Of a stretch of DNA of 64,000 nt, positions 52,971-63,052 are shown piece by piece. Position 1 is the stretch's first letter; every line of letters starts with the position of its first letter. This DNA is from Argyresthia goedartella. Lineage: Eukaryota > Arthropoda > Insecta > Lepidoptera > Argyresthiidae. The notes under the pieces are model-generated. The model did not search any database and was not told the DNA's origin. It worked only from the letters and a program-made list of their open reading frames with translations. Location: NCBI GenBank assembly GCA_949825045.1, contig OX463836.1, positions 10,433,829-10,497,828 on the forward strand, given 5' to 3'. Made by a program: the position numbers and the translations under genes.

Positions 52971-53049
52971 ATGTCCGCCATTTCGTGCAGCGTGAACGTG
53001 GAGGCGGGACTACTGCTGCTACTGAGCTTGGCTGTCTACTCTACTTATG
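52971..53049 (+). CDS. Probable first coding exon with signal peptide
   Basis: ATG with A at -3 opens 26 codons plus one base. It reads MSAISCSVNVEAG followed by LLLLLSLAVYSTYG, a hydrophobic core typical of a signal peptide. The frame runs straight into a consensus donor (ATG then GTAAGT at 53,050), leaving phase 1. It is not part of any repeat seen here. A single-exon signal peptide followed by a long intron is common in insect genes for secreted or surface proteins. The rest of the gene should lie downstream, outside or hidden in the window. The family cannot be named. The chance of coincidence is moderate because the exon is short. Confidence 0.45.
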
Positions 53050-53621
53050 GTAAGTTCTTTTTCTTCTCTTGAGTTTTCTAGGACGTCATTCATGTTCTTC
53101 AGGGGGTTCTTGTAGTGCCAGCACCTGGCCTACTTGAGCCTATTTTACGTGTCCCCTGCGCCTACTCTTCTATACTCTATTTGCCGAAACAAGTTGATGG
53201 GAGAGAAATGCACTGGCGTCTGATTGGTAGATCCACGACGCTAAGACCGTGTTCACAGTGCGAGAAAATTTTGGTTTGTTCGTGGGACTCGTACCGTTCA
53301 GACGTGATTTATTATCTTGTGTAATGCAATTGATAACTTTTTCATATAACCCGGCTTTGTGACTGTGAGTGAATAACTAACGAGTTGGCGCTTTTTTCAC
53401 GGATTAGCCTAGCCGACTATTAGTTGAAAATAGCTGAAGAAACAAGCGGAAATGATTCTGTGGAAAGATGACGCAAACTAGCCTTAATTAAGTAGAACCA
53501 CAGATTAACAAGAAGAACTAAGATTTACTAGCTAACTAAAATTACGCATAATTATTGTGTGTAATTAAATTTACTTAATTTTCTTCCTATATGTAGCGTG
53601 AGTATATATGTATGCAATGTA
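53050..53621 (+). other. Putative intron start, otherwise unassigned
   Basis: Nothing recognised beyond the donor. The 69-codon frame at 53,115-53,324 has no signature. Confidence 0.35.
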
Positions 53622-53820
53622 TGTGTCACCGTAAGATAGTCAAAACCGTTAGTTGATAAACTAACGCGGTAGTTGATCAACTATAGGCAGATAGTAAACC
53701 AGACCGTCAGGGTTTAGAATTTACGCTTTCGTTCTTACATGTCAACCTAACACGAAGACTAACCAGTTTACTATAGTTTAACAACTAACCGTTTTGACTA
53801 TATGTATTACGGTGACATAT
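53622..53820. mobile_element. R5c MITE, compact copy
   Basis: GTCACCGTAAGATAGTCAAA + ACCGTTAGTTGATAAAC at the left is inverted at the right as CTAACCGTTTTGACTATATG + TATTACGGTGAC. The centre keeps only TTACATGTCAACCTAACACG + AAGACTAACC of the core. Confidence 0.9.
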
Positions 53821-54609
53821 GCATATATTAGGTATGAATGTATTAGGTATGCATGTAATATATGAGATTAGGAAAAAGCTGCTAAATAAAAAGGTCATCA
53901 TGAAATCGGGTATGTTTTGTTTGTACAATACATACAAGTAGGTAGTTTTATTTTAGTATACACCTGTCCAGTTAGTCAAAACAGAAAAATATTGAAAGTA
54001 CAAAACGTATAGGCACGTCATGAATGCGCCTTTACTTCTAACCAGCTTGGTTGACGCTTACTAGCCATTTGTATGCAATTGTGTAACAGAGACAACACCA
54101 GCTGGACCAGCTGGAGTTCGAGGGTCTTGATGACGATGAGGCTGATGCCGTGACTCCCAGAATAGCTATCCTAGTTTCTGTAGCAGATGGCACGCTAGCA
54201 CTATGTGCTAGACGGTTTCATTCGCTTACCTGCATTACGTAAATATATTATGCCTTACTTTCTCATGTAATGTACTAATACGGGATTATTTTAATAAAAG
54301 TTATCATACCTTAGAGATCTTACACACGAGCAGCCAACGCGTCGCGTCGGCAGCAGTCGACGGCAGGCCTAAGAGATATCTCGGCCGTGCTAGAGTCCCC
54401 GTTACGAAAGAGTATGAGAGCAGTATGAGAGGGATGGAATAGGGGAAAAATAACACAAAGTCGGTTTTAAATTGAGACAAAATTAACTAAAATATCTATG
54501 AAATTTATATATTTTGTGATAGGTAATTTAGGTATTGTTAAAACTCATCTGAATAAAAAAAAACTGCGTGCTATTCCAATTTTTCAGAAAATAAAAAAAA
54601 AAACGTGTA
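53821..54609. other. Unassigned intergenic DNA
   Basis: A G+C-rich patch lies at 54,328-54,400 (GCCAACGCGTCGCGTCGGCA). No gene called. Confidence 0.35.
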
Positions 54610-55962
54610 AATTTAGACCACATTTCAATAATGATTTCTATCGAGCGAAATTCCTCCGACTCTTATCTGAGAGGTCGCCAGCAGCGTATAAAGTCGGAGA
54701 CGACTTCAACGGAGTGGTGTGACCTCTTCGCGAGAGTCCCCCAGGGTGGTATACTCTCCCCTCTTCTTTTCTCTATCTTTATTAATTCCTTCTCAGATGT
54801 CCTCTCCTCATCACACCATCTTTACGCCGACGATCTCCAGATATACCGCCATTTCCCCCCTGTGATATGGCGCCAGCTGTAGAAGTATTAAATGCCGATC
54901 TCGAGAAAATCAGGGTTTGGGCCTCGTCTCATGGTCTCCTTGTCAACCCTCCTAAGTCACAGGCTATGATTATTGGTTCCAGGTACTCGCTTAACTTGAT
55001 ACAGCATATTGCTATTGTTCCTGTAACCTATGATGGAACCGTAATCTCATACAGCAACAAGGCCAAAAATCTAGGAGGTATGTTTGATAACCAGCTGTCC
55101 TGGTCAGAGCATGTCAGCGAGGTTAGTAGACATGTCTTTGCCACTTTCCACTCCCTCAGGCGACTTCAAATCTTCCTACCTCGTCAGACAAAAATAACGC
55201 TTGCCCAGTCTCTTCTTCTTCCCCTGATCGATTACGCTGATGTCTGCTGGGCAAGCGCAAACGAAGAGCAACTGAACAAACTCGAGCGACTTCAAATCCT
55301 CGCGATTCGGTTTGTTTTCGGTCTGCGCAAGTTCGATCACGTCTCGGAGTATCGCAGGGAGTTGAAATGGCTCCCGATTCGCCTTCGACGGGATTCCCAT
55401 ATCCTCATTTGCCTCTTCAATATTTTATGTAATCCTCGCTATCCCGGCATCTTATGGGATCATTTCGTTTTTCTGTCTTCGGAACGGCCACGGATATCTC
55501 ACACTCGGTCACTACTTACAACTCCGCAACATAACACTGCTGCTTATCAGAATGGGTTCAGACTACGTGCCATCAGTCTCTGGAACAAACTCCCCAGCGC
55601 AATCAGAGACAGTCCGTCAATTCACACTTTTAAAAGTCGTTTGAAAGAACACTTCCATCTTTCTCTTCCATGATAAGTATTAGTATTTATTTGTAGCTAC
55701 TATTTATGTATATGTTACATATTTTTATACCCATATAGCATTATTTTTTGTATTTTGTAGATATTGGTAAGTAGTTTATTATTTTTATTAACTTTTTATT
55801 GTTGTGCACATAGTTCTACCTTTAGTTTCTTTTTTTCCTCTCCATTCTGGGTTTGCTGGAAGAAATCTCTTGTTATAGATAAGCTCGCCTTTGTTCATGT
55901 TATTTCATTTATATTTGTTTTGTGTTCACTGTTTTGTGCAATAAAGTATATAAACAAATAAA
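54610..55962 (+). pseudogene. CR1/Jockey-group LINE, 5'-truncated, one frameshift
   Basis: RT motifs VPQGGILSPLLFSIFINSF and the catalytic HLYADDLQIY are in one frame (to 54,882). The frame shifts at the C run near 54,855-54,860, where LQIYRHFPP breaks off. From 54,867 the next frame carries LEKIRVWASSHGLLVNPPKS, KNLGGMFDNQLSWSEHV, LIDYADVCWASANEEQLNKL and SLWNKLPSAIRDSPSIHTFK to the stop at 55,671. The 3' UTR has GGTTTGCTGGAAGAAATCTC and ends in GCAATAAAGTATATAAACAA + ATAAA. The endonuclease and RT start are missing. Confidence 0.93.
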
Positions 55963-55971
55963 CTGCGATGG

Positions 55972-56030
55972 AAAACATCGTGAGGAAAACTTTAATCTCC
56001 ATAGCTGCGGCGATGGGCTAGCCCAATTTG
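55972..56030 (+). mobile_element. S1 SINE tail fragment
   Basis: ACATCGTGAGGAAAACTTTA, then CATAGCTGCGGCGATGGGCT. It is cut directly by the S2 copy that follows. Confidence 0.75.
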
Positions 56031-56213
56031 ACGACCTCTGTGGCACAGCGGTTGTGGCTCTGCCTACCATGCGAGAGGTCCCGGGTTCGATCCCCGGTTG
56101 GGGGTAAAAGAAAGAAAAAACCTGATGGATGTTTCTATGTGTGTGACGTCACTGGTTCTGGTTCCCACGACACAGGGTATCCTAGTGTGGGGCCAAGAAG
56201 CAATGTATGACTC
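56031..56213 (+). mobile_element. S2 tRNA-derived SINE, full length
   Basis: ACGACCTCTGTGGCACAGCG (A box TGGCACAGCGG), CCTACCATGCGAGAGGTCCC, B box GGGTTCGATCCCC, and the tail GACACAGGGTATCCTAGTGT. The cleanest S2 head in the window. Confidence 0.94.
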
Positions 56214-56376
56214 AGACAAAGACTCATTTTTTTTTATTGAATATAAATAAATAAATTATCTTATTCAACGTCAAAATTATACTTATAACTACAAGTATTT
56301 TTTTTATATATAAAAAAAAGACTACACCGTTTCGGAAGGTGGGCCTCGGGGAAACGGCAAGGAACTCCCCCATACC

Positions 56377-56790
56377 TTTTTTAGGGTTCCGTACCCGAAG
56401 GGATCCAAACGGGACCCTATTACTAAGACTCCGCTGTCCGTCCGTCCGTCCGTCTGTCACCAGGCTGTATCTCAAGAACCTAGCTAGCTAGAGAGTTGAA
56501 ATTTTCACAGATTATGTATTTATGTTGCCGCTATAACAACAAATACTAAAAAACAGGATAAAAGAAATATTTAAGGGGGCTCCCATACAACAATTCTTTC
56601 AATACCACATACAAACTTATGGATGCACCTGGTTACGTACATGGAGTGTGAAAGTAACCGCACCAATAACTTTGTAAACAATATTTTGCTGTATAAAATC
56701 CAAACTATTCACTCCACACCATCGCTTCCATTGAACGGTGGTACGGAACCCTTCGTGCGCGATTTAGACTCGCACTTGACCGTTTTTTTT
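56377..56790 (-). mobile_element. R4 element, intact young copy
   Basis: The inverted R4 is nearly identical to the copies at 11,264 and 31,166 from TTTTTTAGGGTTCCGTACCC to CGATTTAGACTCGCACTTGA. Confidence 0.94.
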
Positions 56791-56822
56791 TTAAAGTGAC
56801 TACAACAGGTACTGGTTTCGGT

Positions 56823-57090
56823 CTAAGGAAATTCGCCGGCGAGTGATAGACTTGATCCATCGCCCCTCGTCGAATTTATGTGCGCTGAGATGGTATTATG
56901 GATGGTTTTGTCATCTAAGTATTCCTTAATACTATAAAAGGACTTTCTTATAAGCTCATTTTTAACATAGTTTTTGAACCTCTTTTCAGGAAGGATCAAT
57001 GACTCCTGTGGTATTTTATTGTAGAAGCGAATACAGTGCCCCATGAATGATGTGCCTATAATTTACTTAGTCTAAATAATGGTAGTGCTA
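56823..57090 (-). pseudogene. LINE C-terminal fragment
   Basis: Minus-strand reading GTSFMGHCIRFYNKIPQ, LPEKRFKNYVKNELIRKSFY and SIKEYLDDKT is a familiar end of lepidopteran Jockey-like LINE polyproteins. Stops occur just upstream (57,060-57,080). The 3' part lacks a clear tail and meets an R4. Confidence 0.75.
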
Positions 57091-57154
57091 ACCTGTTTCT
57101 ATGTCCTGTTTTTATATGGGCCTGTATGTAAATGTTTATGTGTATGTTATGTTT

Positions 57155-57245
57155 AATGGAGTATTGAATAACTGGCTAAACATTGGCACTATTGTGCCTA
57201 TGCCAACCCGTATGGTAAAAGGCGTGACGCTATGTTATGTTGTTG
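57155..57245 (+). mobile_element. S1 SINE tail fragment
   Basis: GGAGTATTGAATAACTGGCT, ATTGGCACTATTGTGCCTAT and GGTAAAAGGCGTGACGCTAT. Confidence 0.75.
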
Positions 57246-58209
57246 TTATCATATCATATCCCTCACCAACAAAAATGACAGTGACAATCACAATTATACA
57301 ACCTCCTTGGTCATCATGACTCATCGTGACACAAAAAAAGTTATAAAAAAATATAGATAGCCATGCCTCTAAAACTCAGATCAACGAAACTTTTTACTCC
57401 AAAGCCCATAACAGCACTTATTACCAACATGACAAACCACTGATGATATTAGGAGTCTGTCCGACCGAAATTAAGGTTGTTTTATTTTATAAATGTTTTA
57501 TAATAAAATTCCTCGTACGCCACAACTCGTTGAAATTACTGGTGTAATATAAAATAAATGGGCCATTGAGCTGATGGCCGGAGAAGCCGCTAACAAAAAC
57601 AACTCGGTGTCTTTTAAAAAGCAATGATCGTTATGTTTTGATTCCTCAACTGAAAACGTAAAGATGCGTTTACATACGTAACTTTCCAACAGGGGGTAGC
57701 CAGAGCTACACGGTCAACCACATAATTATTGGAATTCTTACATCAATCCGCAAAACAGCTAGGTGGAAGGTGACTCGGCAAAACATCAAAAGCGCGGGGG
57801 TGTTTGTTCCCCGGTCGGGATTCGAACTAGTAGCTCTTTTCTCATGTAGAAAATTCACGCAACCCCTGTCAATTTTTTGAAGGCCGTTTGCTTACTCCAA
57901 ATTGACGTTTTACCAACCAGGGGGGTTACCACAACGCCTAATGCCGATTCAGATTAGGAACCTAATTTGATCCGCAAAAGTGCCGTGACCGTCTCAAACC
58001 AAGTCTTGGTAATAAGGTAAATAAAGCCCATTATGGCGAATTGGAATGGAAATGGTTGCCATGGTGGGTGATGTTCTCGTTTTGAACCTAATTTGAATCG
58101 GAAAAAGATTGTGGGAACCCCCCGGTAGCCTTAACATGTAATTGGGACAAGTAGGTATTCCAATTGCTTTTGAAAAATCACAACACAATTATTTGACACG
58201 CGCTGCATT
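57246..58209. other. Intergenic; isolated B-box-like site
   Basis: At 57,815-57,832 CGGGATTCGAACTAG is a reversed B-box-like word, possibly a relic of another tRNA-derived element. The rest (including 57,900-58,140) matched nothing. Confidence 0.35.
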
Positions 58210-58662
58210 TTATCGTTTTTTTTTAATGCCCCTCAATATTTTATGTAACAAAGTTTTTACCATTTTCATGTCCTTGTCCTTTGTCGAAATCAAATTGGAT
58301 AAGACTTCGCTCAGGCATGCTATAGCTACCGTCAGATCTTTTTGTACTTCTTCAATCGATTTATCACGCCTGGTCATCGTATCGCTAACTGCTGCTTTGA
58401 TCTCTCCGTTAAGGACAGGCGGGTCGATTAACTTACAGTTACTAGGTGTAAGATACTTTTCTTTCAATACTTTTCGGGCTTCTTTAGTGAGCCCTGTTGT
58501 GGCGTAGTGTTCAAGCCGAACTGCTATGTCCTTTTGTATCTCCTTCCCGTAAGTGTTAATAACCGTGGGATCATCTCCTAGAAGCTGTAATATGTCAAAA
58601 TCAATTGTATTAGTCTCGGAGAGTTCAGAAAGTGAGAGTGAGGAAGATACAATGTCAGGCAT
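58210..58662 (-). CDS. Orphan gag-like ORF related to DIRS ORF1
   Basis: A 150-codon frame runs from MPDIVSSSLSLSELSETNT to a basic GIKKKR end. Its middle matches the DIRS ORF1 block in order and spacing: an EIQKDIAVRLEHYATTGLTK region, KVLKEKYLTPSNCKLIDPPV, LNGEIKAAV and RRDKSIEEVQKDLTVAIACL. These correspond to LxxELAxRW, GLPKEER, KYG, PKLNPEV, KKRD and NRQKLTAAAL in the other protein. Sequence similarity is low, so it comes from a different family. No RT or recombinase follows within the window. It could be a truncated element, a gag from a Crypton- or DIRS-like element, or a captured gene. Confidence 0.65.
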   Translation of the reverse strand: MPDIVSSSLSLSELSETNTIDFDILQLLGDDPTVINTYGKEIQKDIAVRLEHYATTGLTKEARKVLKEKYLTPSNCKLIDPPVLNGEIKAAVSDTMTRRDKSIEEVQKDLTVAIACLSEVLSNLISTKDKDMKMVKTLLHKILRGIKKKR

Positions 58663-58740
58663 TGAGTCAATAATTTATAGTGACTGAGTTTAATAATAAA
58701 TGTTTTTGTAATCAAAATTATTGTTTTTTAATAACAAACC

Positions 58741-58766
58741 ATCAATTTATCAATGATAAATTGATT
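58741..58766. repeat. Short hairpin upstream of the orphan gag-like ORF
   Basis: ATCAATTTATC, a three-base loop, then GATAAATTGAT: a perfect stem about 80 bp upstream of the ATG at 58,662. Confidence 0.85.
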
Positions 58767-59926
58767 TGAATAGGTTAGTAGTTTTTTTTTACCTCCACAT
58801 TTCTCGAAATAACTTTTTTTCACACCGTACCCAGACCGCCGATATGACGTCACGAGGTCAGGTGCACAGATATTGTGACCGGGTAGTACAAGGTGAACAT
58901 CCTATATATTCTAGGCAAAAGTGTATTGACCATGCAGCCAATTCTTAAGTCTTTCGTCCATTCGCGAATTTACTTGTTTATACGACGTTCTGATTATCAA
59001 TTTATCATAAGCGATTAAAATGACTTGTAGTCATAATGACATTATAAGGCGATTATTTGACATTTGATATGTCGTTCAAAGCGACTGCGATTTGAATTTG
59101 AAAGAAATCGGGGTTTGTCAAGAGGTGCAATGCCGAGCTGCGGGCCCGCCTCGGAACCCCAAGCGTCTGGTAGACCAAAAAATTGCCAGTTCAAAACCTA
59201 TGTAAAATAATCAATCACCCCAGCTCCATGGATATCTCCGGGTCTCTAGGGCTCCATCTCTATGGCAACCTAAATTACCTTTCTTTGGGGTCGCGGTCGA
59301 TTAAGCGTTATTTAGCTATTATTTCATATAATTCCTGTGGTCGGCCAAACACTGGTAACTCTGGAAAAAAACGCGCTGTCCCAGACGGGTGGACAGTGGC
59401 ACAGGATATTATTACTAAACACTAGCAACTTAGCAATATCTCTGTCCAGGCCACACGCTGTAATTAAAAAACAAATGTTTATTTCAATTGAGCATTGCTA
59501 AAAATAATGCATTTTAAGAACGCATTCAGGACCGCGTGAAAAAAAAACTTAGGTCTTTCAACGATGCTCTTTTAGTTGTGAACAACAAAAAGCGATGCAC
59601 CTCTTACAATGCTGTGATAATGCGTTTTAGATGAGAATGAGAGTGGGTCCAGAAAAAAACCTAAAAGAAAGATAAGAGGGCATTGAAGTAATAATACCAC
59701 CTTTAGTAATGTGTGCCGCTTTGAAGTAAACGAGGAATATATAAATATAAAGACATATCCATATAAATAAAGTTCAGGAAAACATGATTTTGGGTTTAAG
59801 GTGAATTCCCAGTATTTTCATGCAACTTACGCATAAAATAAGCGTTTTGTCAGTTTTTAAAGAGTATGTATTTTTTGGCTAACTTGAAACGTAGCTATTG
59901 CGTTAACTTATGGGAAATATTAAACT
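58767..59926. other. Intergenic; one G+C-richer patch
   Basis: At 59,125-59,400 the base composition rises. The end of an 80-codon frame reads GRPNTGNSGKKRAVPDGWTV. No family was recognised and no splice sites support it. Confidence 0.35.
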
Positions 59927-60154
59927 GCACATCAAAAATACTGATTTGCACAGCAAATATCCCTCATATTTGCTGCGGTAGCTTAGGTGAAGGGTAAAGG
60001 GGGTGAGCGAAGCGAAGCCCCCTTTATCCTTCGTGTTAGGTTCAACATGTAAGAACAACAAAAAATACTTAAAGCATAAACTTAAATATTTAAAACATAA
60101 AAAGTGTTTTTGCTGATCCTTTTTGCTGCGCAAATCAGTATTTTTGATGTGTGC
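59927..60154. mobile_element. R5b MITE, best-preserved copy
   Basis: Inverted ends GCACATCAAAAATACTGATT and AATCAGTATTTTTGATGTGT, each followed inward by TGCACAGCAAA/TTTGCTGCGCA. The full core lies in the middle: GCGGTAGCTTAGGTGAAGGG, TAAAGGGGGTGAGCGAAGCG, AAGCCCCCTTTATCCTTCGT and GTTAGGTTCAACATGT. Confidence 0.93.
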
Positions 60155-60170
60155 ATAAATAGCAGCCTTA

Positions 60171-61204
60171 TCTTATGAACTCTGTGGTTTGGTTGTGTAC
60201 CTATATCTGTACAAGTCCCGGAGCCCATGTCATTATCTTATGAACTCTGTGGTTTGGTTGTGTACCTATATCTGTACAAGTCCCGGAGCCCATGTCATTA
60301 TCTTATGAACTCTGTGGTTTGGTTGTGTACCTATATCTGTACAAGTCCCGGAGCCCATGTCATTATCTTATGAACTCTGTGGTTTGGTTGTGTACGTATA
60401 TCTGTACAAGTCCCGGAGCCCATGTCATTATCTTATGAACTCTGTGGTTTGGTTGTGTACGTATATCTGTACAAGTCCCGGAGCCCATGTCATTATCTTA
60501 TGAACTCTGTGGTTTGGTTGTGTACGTATATCTGTACAAGTCCCGGAGCCCATGTCATTATCTTATGAACTCTGTGGTTTGGTTGTGTACCTATATCTGT
60601 ACAAGTCCCGGAGCCCATGTCATTATCTTATGAACTCTGTGGTTTGGTTGTGCACCTATATCTGTACAAGTCCCGGAGCCCATGTCATTATCTTATGAAC
60701 TCTGTGGTTTGGTTGTGTACCTATATCTGTACAAGTCCCGGAGCCCATGTCATTATCTTATGAACTCTGTGGTTTGGTTGTGTACGTATATCTGTACAAG
60801 TCCCGGAGCCCATGTCATTATCTTATGAACTCTGTGGTTTGGTTGTGTACGTATATCTGTACAAGTCCCGGAGCCCATGTCATTATCTTATGAACTCTGT
60901 GGTTTGGTTGTGTACGTATATCTGTACAAGTCCCGGAGCCCATGTCATTATCTTATGAACTCTGTGGTTTGGTTGTGTACGTATATCTGTACAAGTCCCG
61001 GAGCCCATGTCATTATCTTATGAACTCTGTGGTTTGGTTGTGTACCTATATCTGTACAAGTCCCGGAGCCCATGTCATTATCTTATGAACTCTGTGGTTT
61101 GGTTGTGTACCTATATCTGTACAAGTCCCGGAGCCCATGTCATTATCTTATGAACTCTGTGGTTTGGTTGTGTATATCTATACAAGTCCCGGAGCCCATG
61201 TCAT
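60171..61204. repeat. 65 bp minisatellite, 16 copies
   Basis: Sixteen tandem copies of a 65 bp unit (TCTTATGAACTCTGTGGTTT, GTACAAGTCCCGGAGCCCAT + GTCATTA). A single variable position (GTACCTAT or GTACGTAT) is arranged in blocks. The last copy has a small deletion. Confidence 0.98.
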
Positions 61205-61802
61205 TCTGACATAAAGGAATTTTAATCGCTTTTAAAAAAAATACTCGTGTTATTATCCTTATTATGCCATTGTGATAATAATCGATTTATTATTTTGGTT
61301 GATTTTACTGATACAGAATAGAGGTATCCTGGTCTGAGTTAACTGTTAACAACACAACAAAATATTACCTCTTGTGTTTTGAAATTATTTATTTATTTAA
61401 GCAGAAAAAATGCTTTCTTTCTGTTAGAAATAAGTTTTTTTAAGGAGTTTTTAAGCCCTGCATGTACCCACTTTAGTTGTTTTCCTTAATATTTTTATTA
61501 TGTTTTGTTCTCTTTGGTTTTGGCAATAAAGACAATTTATTTCTTTCTTTACAACATGAACAAGACGAATGTGCTGAGATTTAAAAAAACATTCGATTTG
61601 TTTCCATTATAATTCTTGAATATTCTGAACCGTACGTTAATGTGGGGCCAGCATCAAATAGTGTGTACCTCGCACAATAATGTGTGCGTAGCAAGCGCGG
61701 GCGGAATGCGGAGAGGCACTGGAATGCGACTGAATCGCCAGGAATTTCTGTGTTGTGTGTGGCGGAACAGATCGTGAATGATTTAGTTGTGTTGTTATTG
61801 AC
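61205..61802. other. Unassigned intergenic DNA
   Basis: TTCTCTTTGGTTTTGGCAAT + AAAGACAATTTATTTCTTTC at 61,508-61,548 resembles a LINE 3' end with a (TTTC)n tail. No coding sequence. Confidence 0.4.
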
Positions 61803-61922
61803 ATAACATAGCTTTACGTGACGGGTTCAATACAAACCGCAAATAGCATTTAGCCAGTTATTATTTTGCATGGCAGGGGGCTAACTAATCGCCGCAGCTG
61901 TGGAGATTCCCTCACGATGTTT
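61803..61922 (-). mobile_element. S1 SINE tail without head
   Basis: AAATAGCATTTAGCCAGTTA, CTAATCGCCGCAGCTGTGGA and TTCCCTCACGATGTTTACTT. Confidence 0.7.
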
Positions 61923-62152
61923 ACTTATAACCTATTTTTAAATAATTACCTATATCCACGTCACATAAAAAAACCAGAAAATCTTAATTAGAGAAGGGTA
62001 TATAAATTAACGTGTTAGGGCGTCGTCCCTAACCCGTCCCAACTTCCTATTTAGAATTTCCTGTTCTGACATGTGCGATGACAGATTGCGTTAGGGCCAG
62101 AGATGTGTTTCTTCCTGGGAATTAACTTTAGAATAAACTCTGAATGCTTCGG

Positions 62153-62198
62153 GGTTTTTTCCCTACAGTGGGTTAAAACCCGCTGTTGGGAAAAAACC
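62153..62198. repeat. Hairpin
   Basis: GGTTTTTTCCCTACAGTGGG and the inverted CCCGCTGTTGGGAAAAAACC pair with two mismatches around a short TTAAAA-containing loop. Confidence 0.88.
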
Positions 62199-62994
62199 AG
62201 GAGTACACCTGGATCTGGGGTACTAAAGTAGAGTCAAAGAAATTTCTTAAACAATAGTCATTACCGTAACTACAACGAAACACAACTATAGACAAATTCT
62301 CCGAAATTAAAATAGTAAAAATGGGACTAAAAATTTTCTTACAGCAATGGCCGAAATTGACGAAATGATAGTATGATTAAACTAGTTGGTTTCCAGAACT
62401 CTTGCACCCAATCAATAAGTAAAGTAAAACATCGACTCTCGTCTCTCTATTTTTACATCCCACTGTCAAACTGTCAAGCCCCATGACAGATGGCGCTAAA
62501 CTGTAGCGAGTAGGATAAGGCGGGATTTGTGAAAAAGCCGCCATTTTATACGTTCTATATTTGAAATTAAGCAAGGAGTCACGTCTCGGCTATTAGGAAG
62601 ACGGGGAAGTGTCACAATTTTAAATATGGAATGGGGGTTCGAACTTTTATTTCATCGACTTCTGGGTTCTATTTTCAAAATGTTGAATCGGAACATTTTG
62701 CGATGATGATACATTGTTGGATTAAAATGCCATTTTGCGTTGCATTTTAGCGCAATGGCTTGCTAAATGCTAAATCTCTCACCTCTAATTAGAACCAAAT
62801 GAAATAAACACGGCAATAGACAGACAGAGAACGTCTATACAAAAGCAGAGAAAAAGACAAATCAATAGGAATTCCAAAAAATACTGTGTATTGACCAAGG
62901 TTTCATTTCTTCCTAAAGGTGGAGCCACCAAACTAATATAAAAACTTTCTAGCCTTCTGTCACGTAAAATGTACTATCGAATTACATGCTAAAC

Positions 62995-63052
62995 GTGGAC
63001 ACAACTGTGCCTCTGTCAGCACTCATAGGAAATGCCTTAACGTGACGCTATC
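62995..63052 (-). mobile_element. S1 SINE tail fragment
   Basis: ACACAACTGTGCCTCTGTCA and AATGCCTTAACGTGACGC, a short decayed tail. Confidence 0.5.

Noticed and set aside
56031..56105. A functional tRNA gene
   Set aside because: Same reasoning: it is the head of the S2 SINE, repeated with its tail at several loci.
60171..61204. CRISPR-like array
   Set aside because: The units are contiguous 65 bp tandem copies with no unique spacers, and the genome is eukaryotic.
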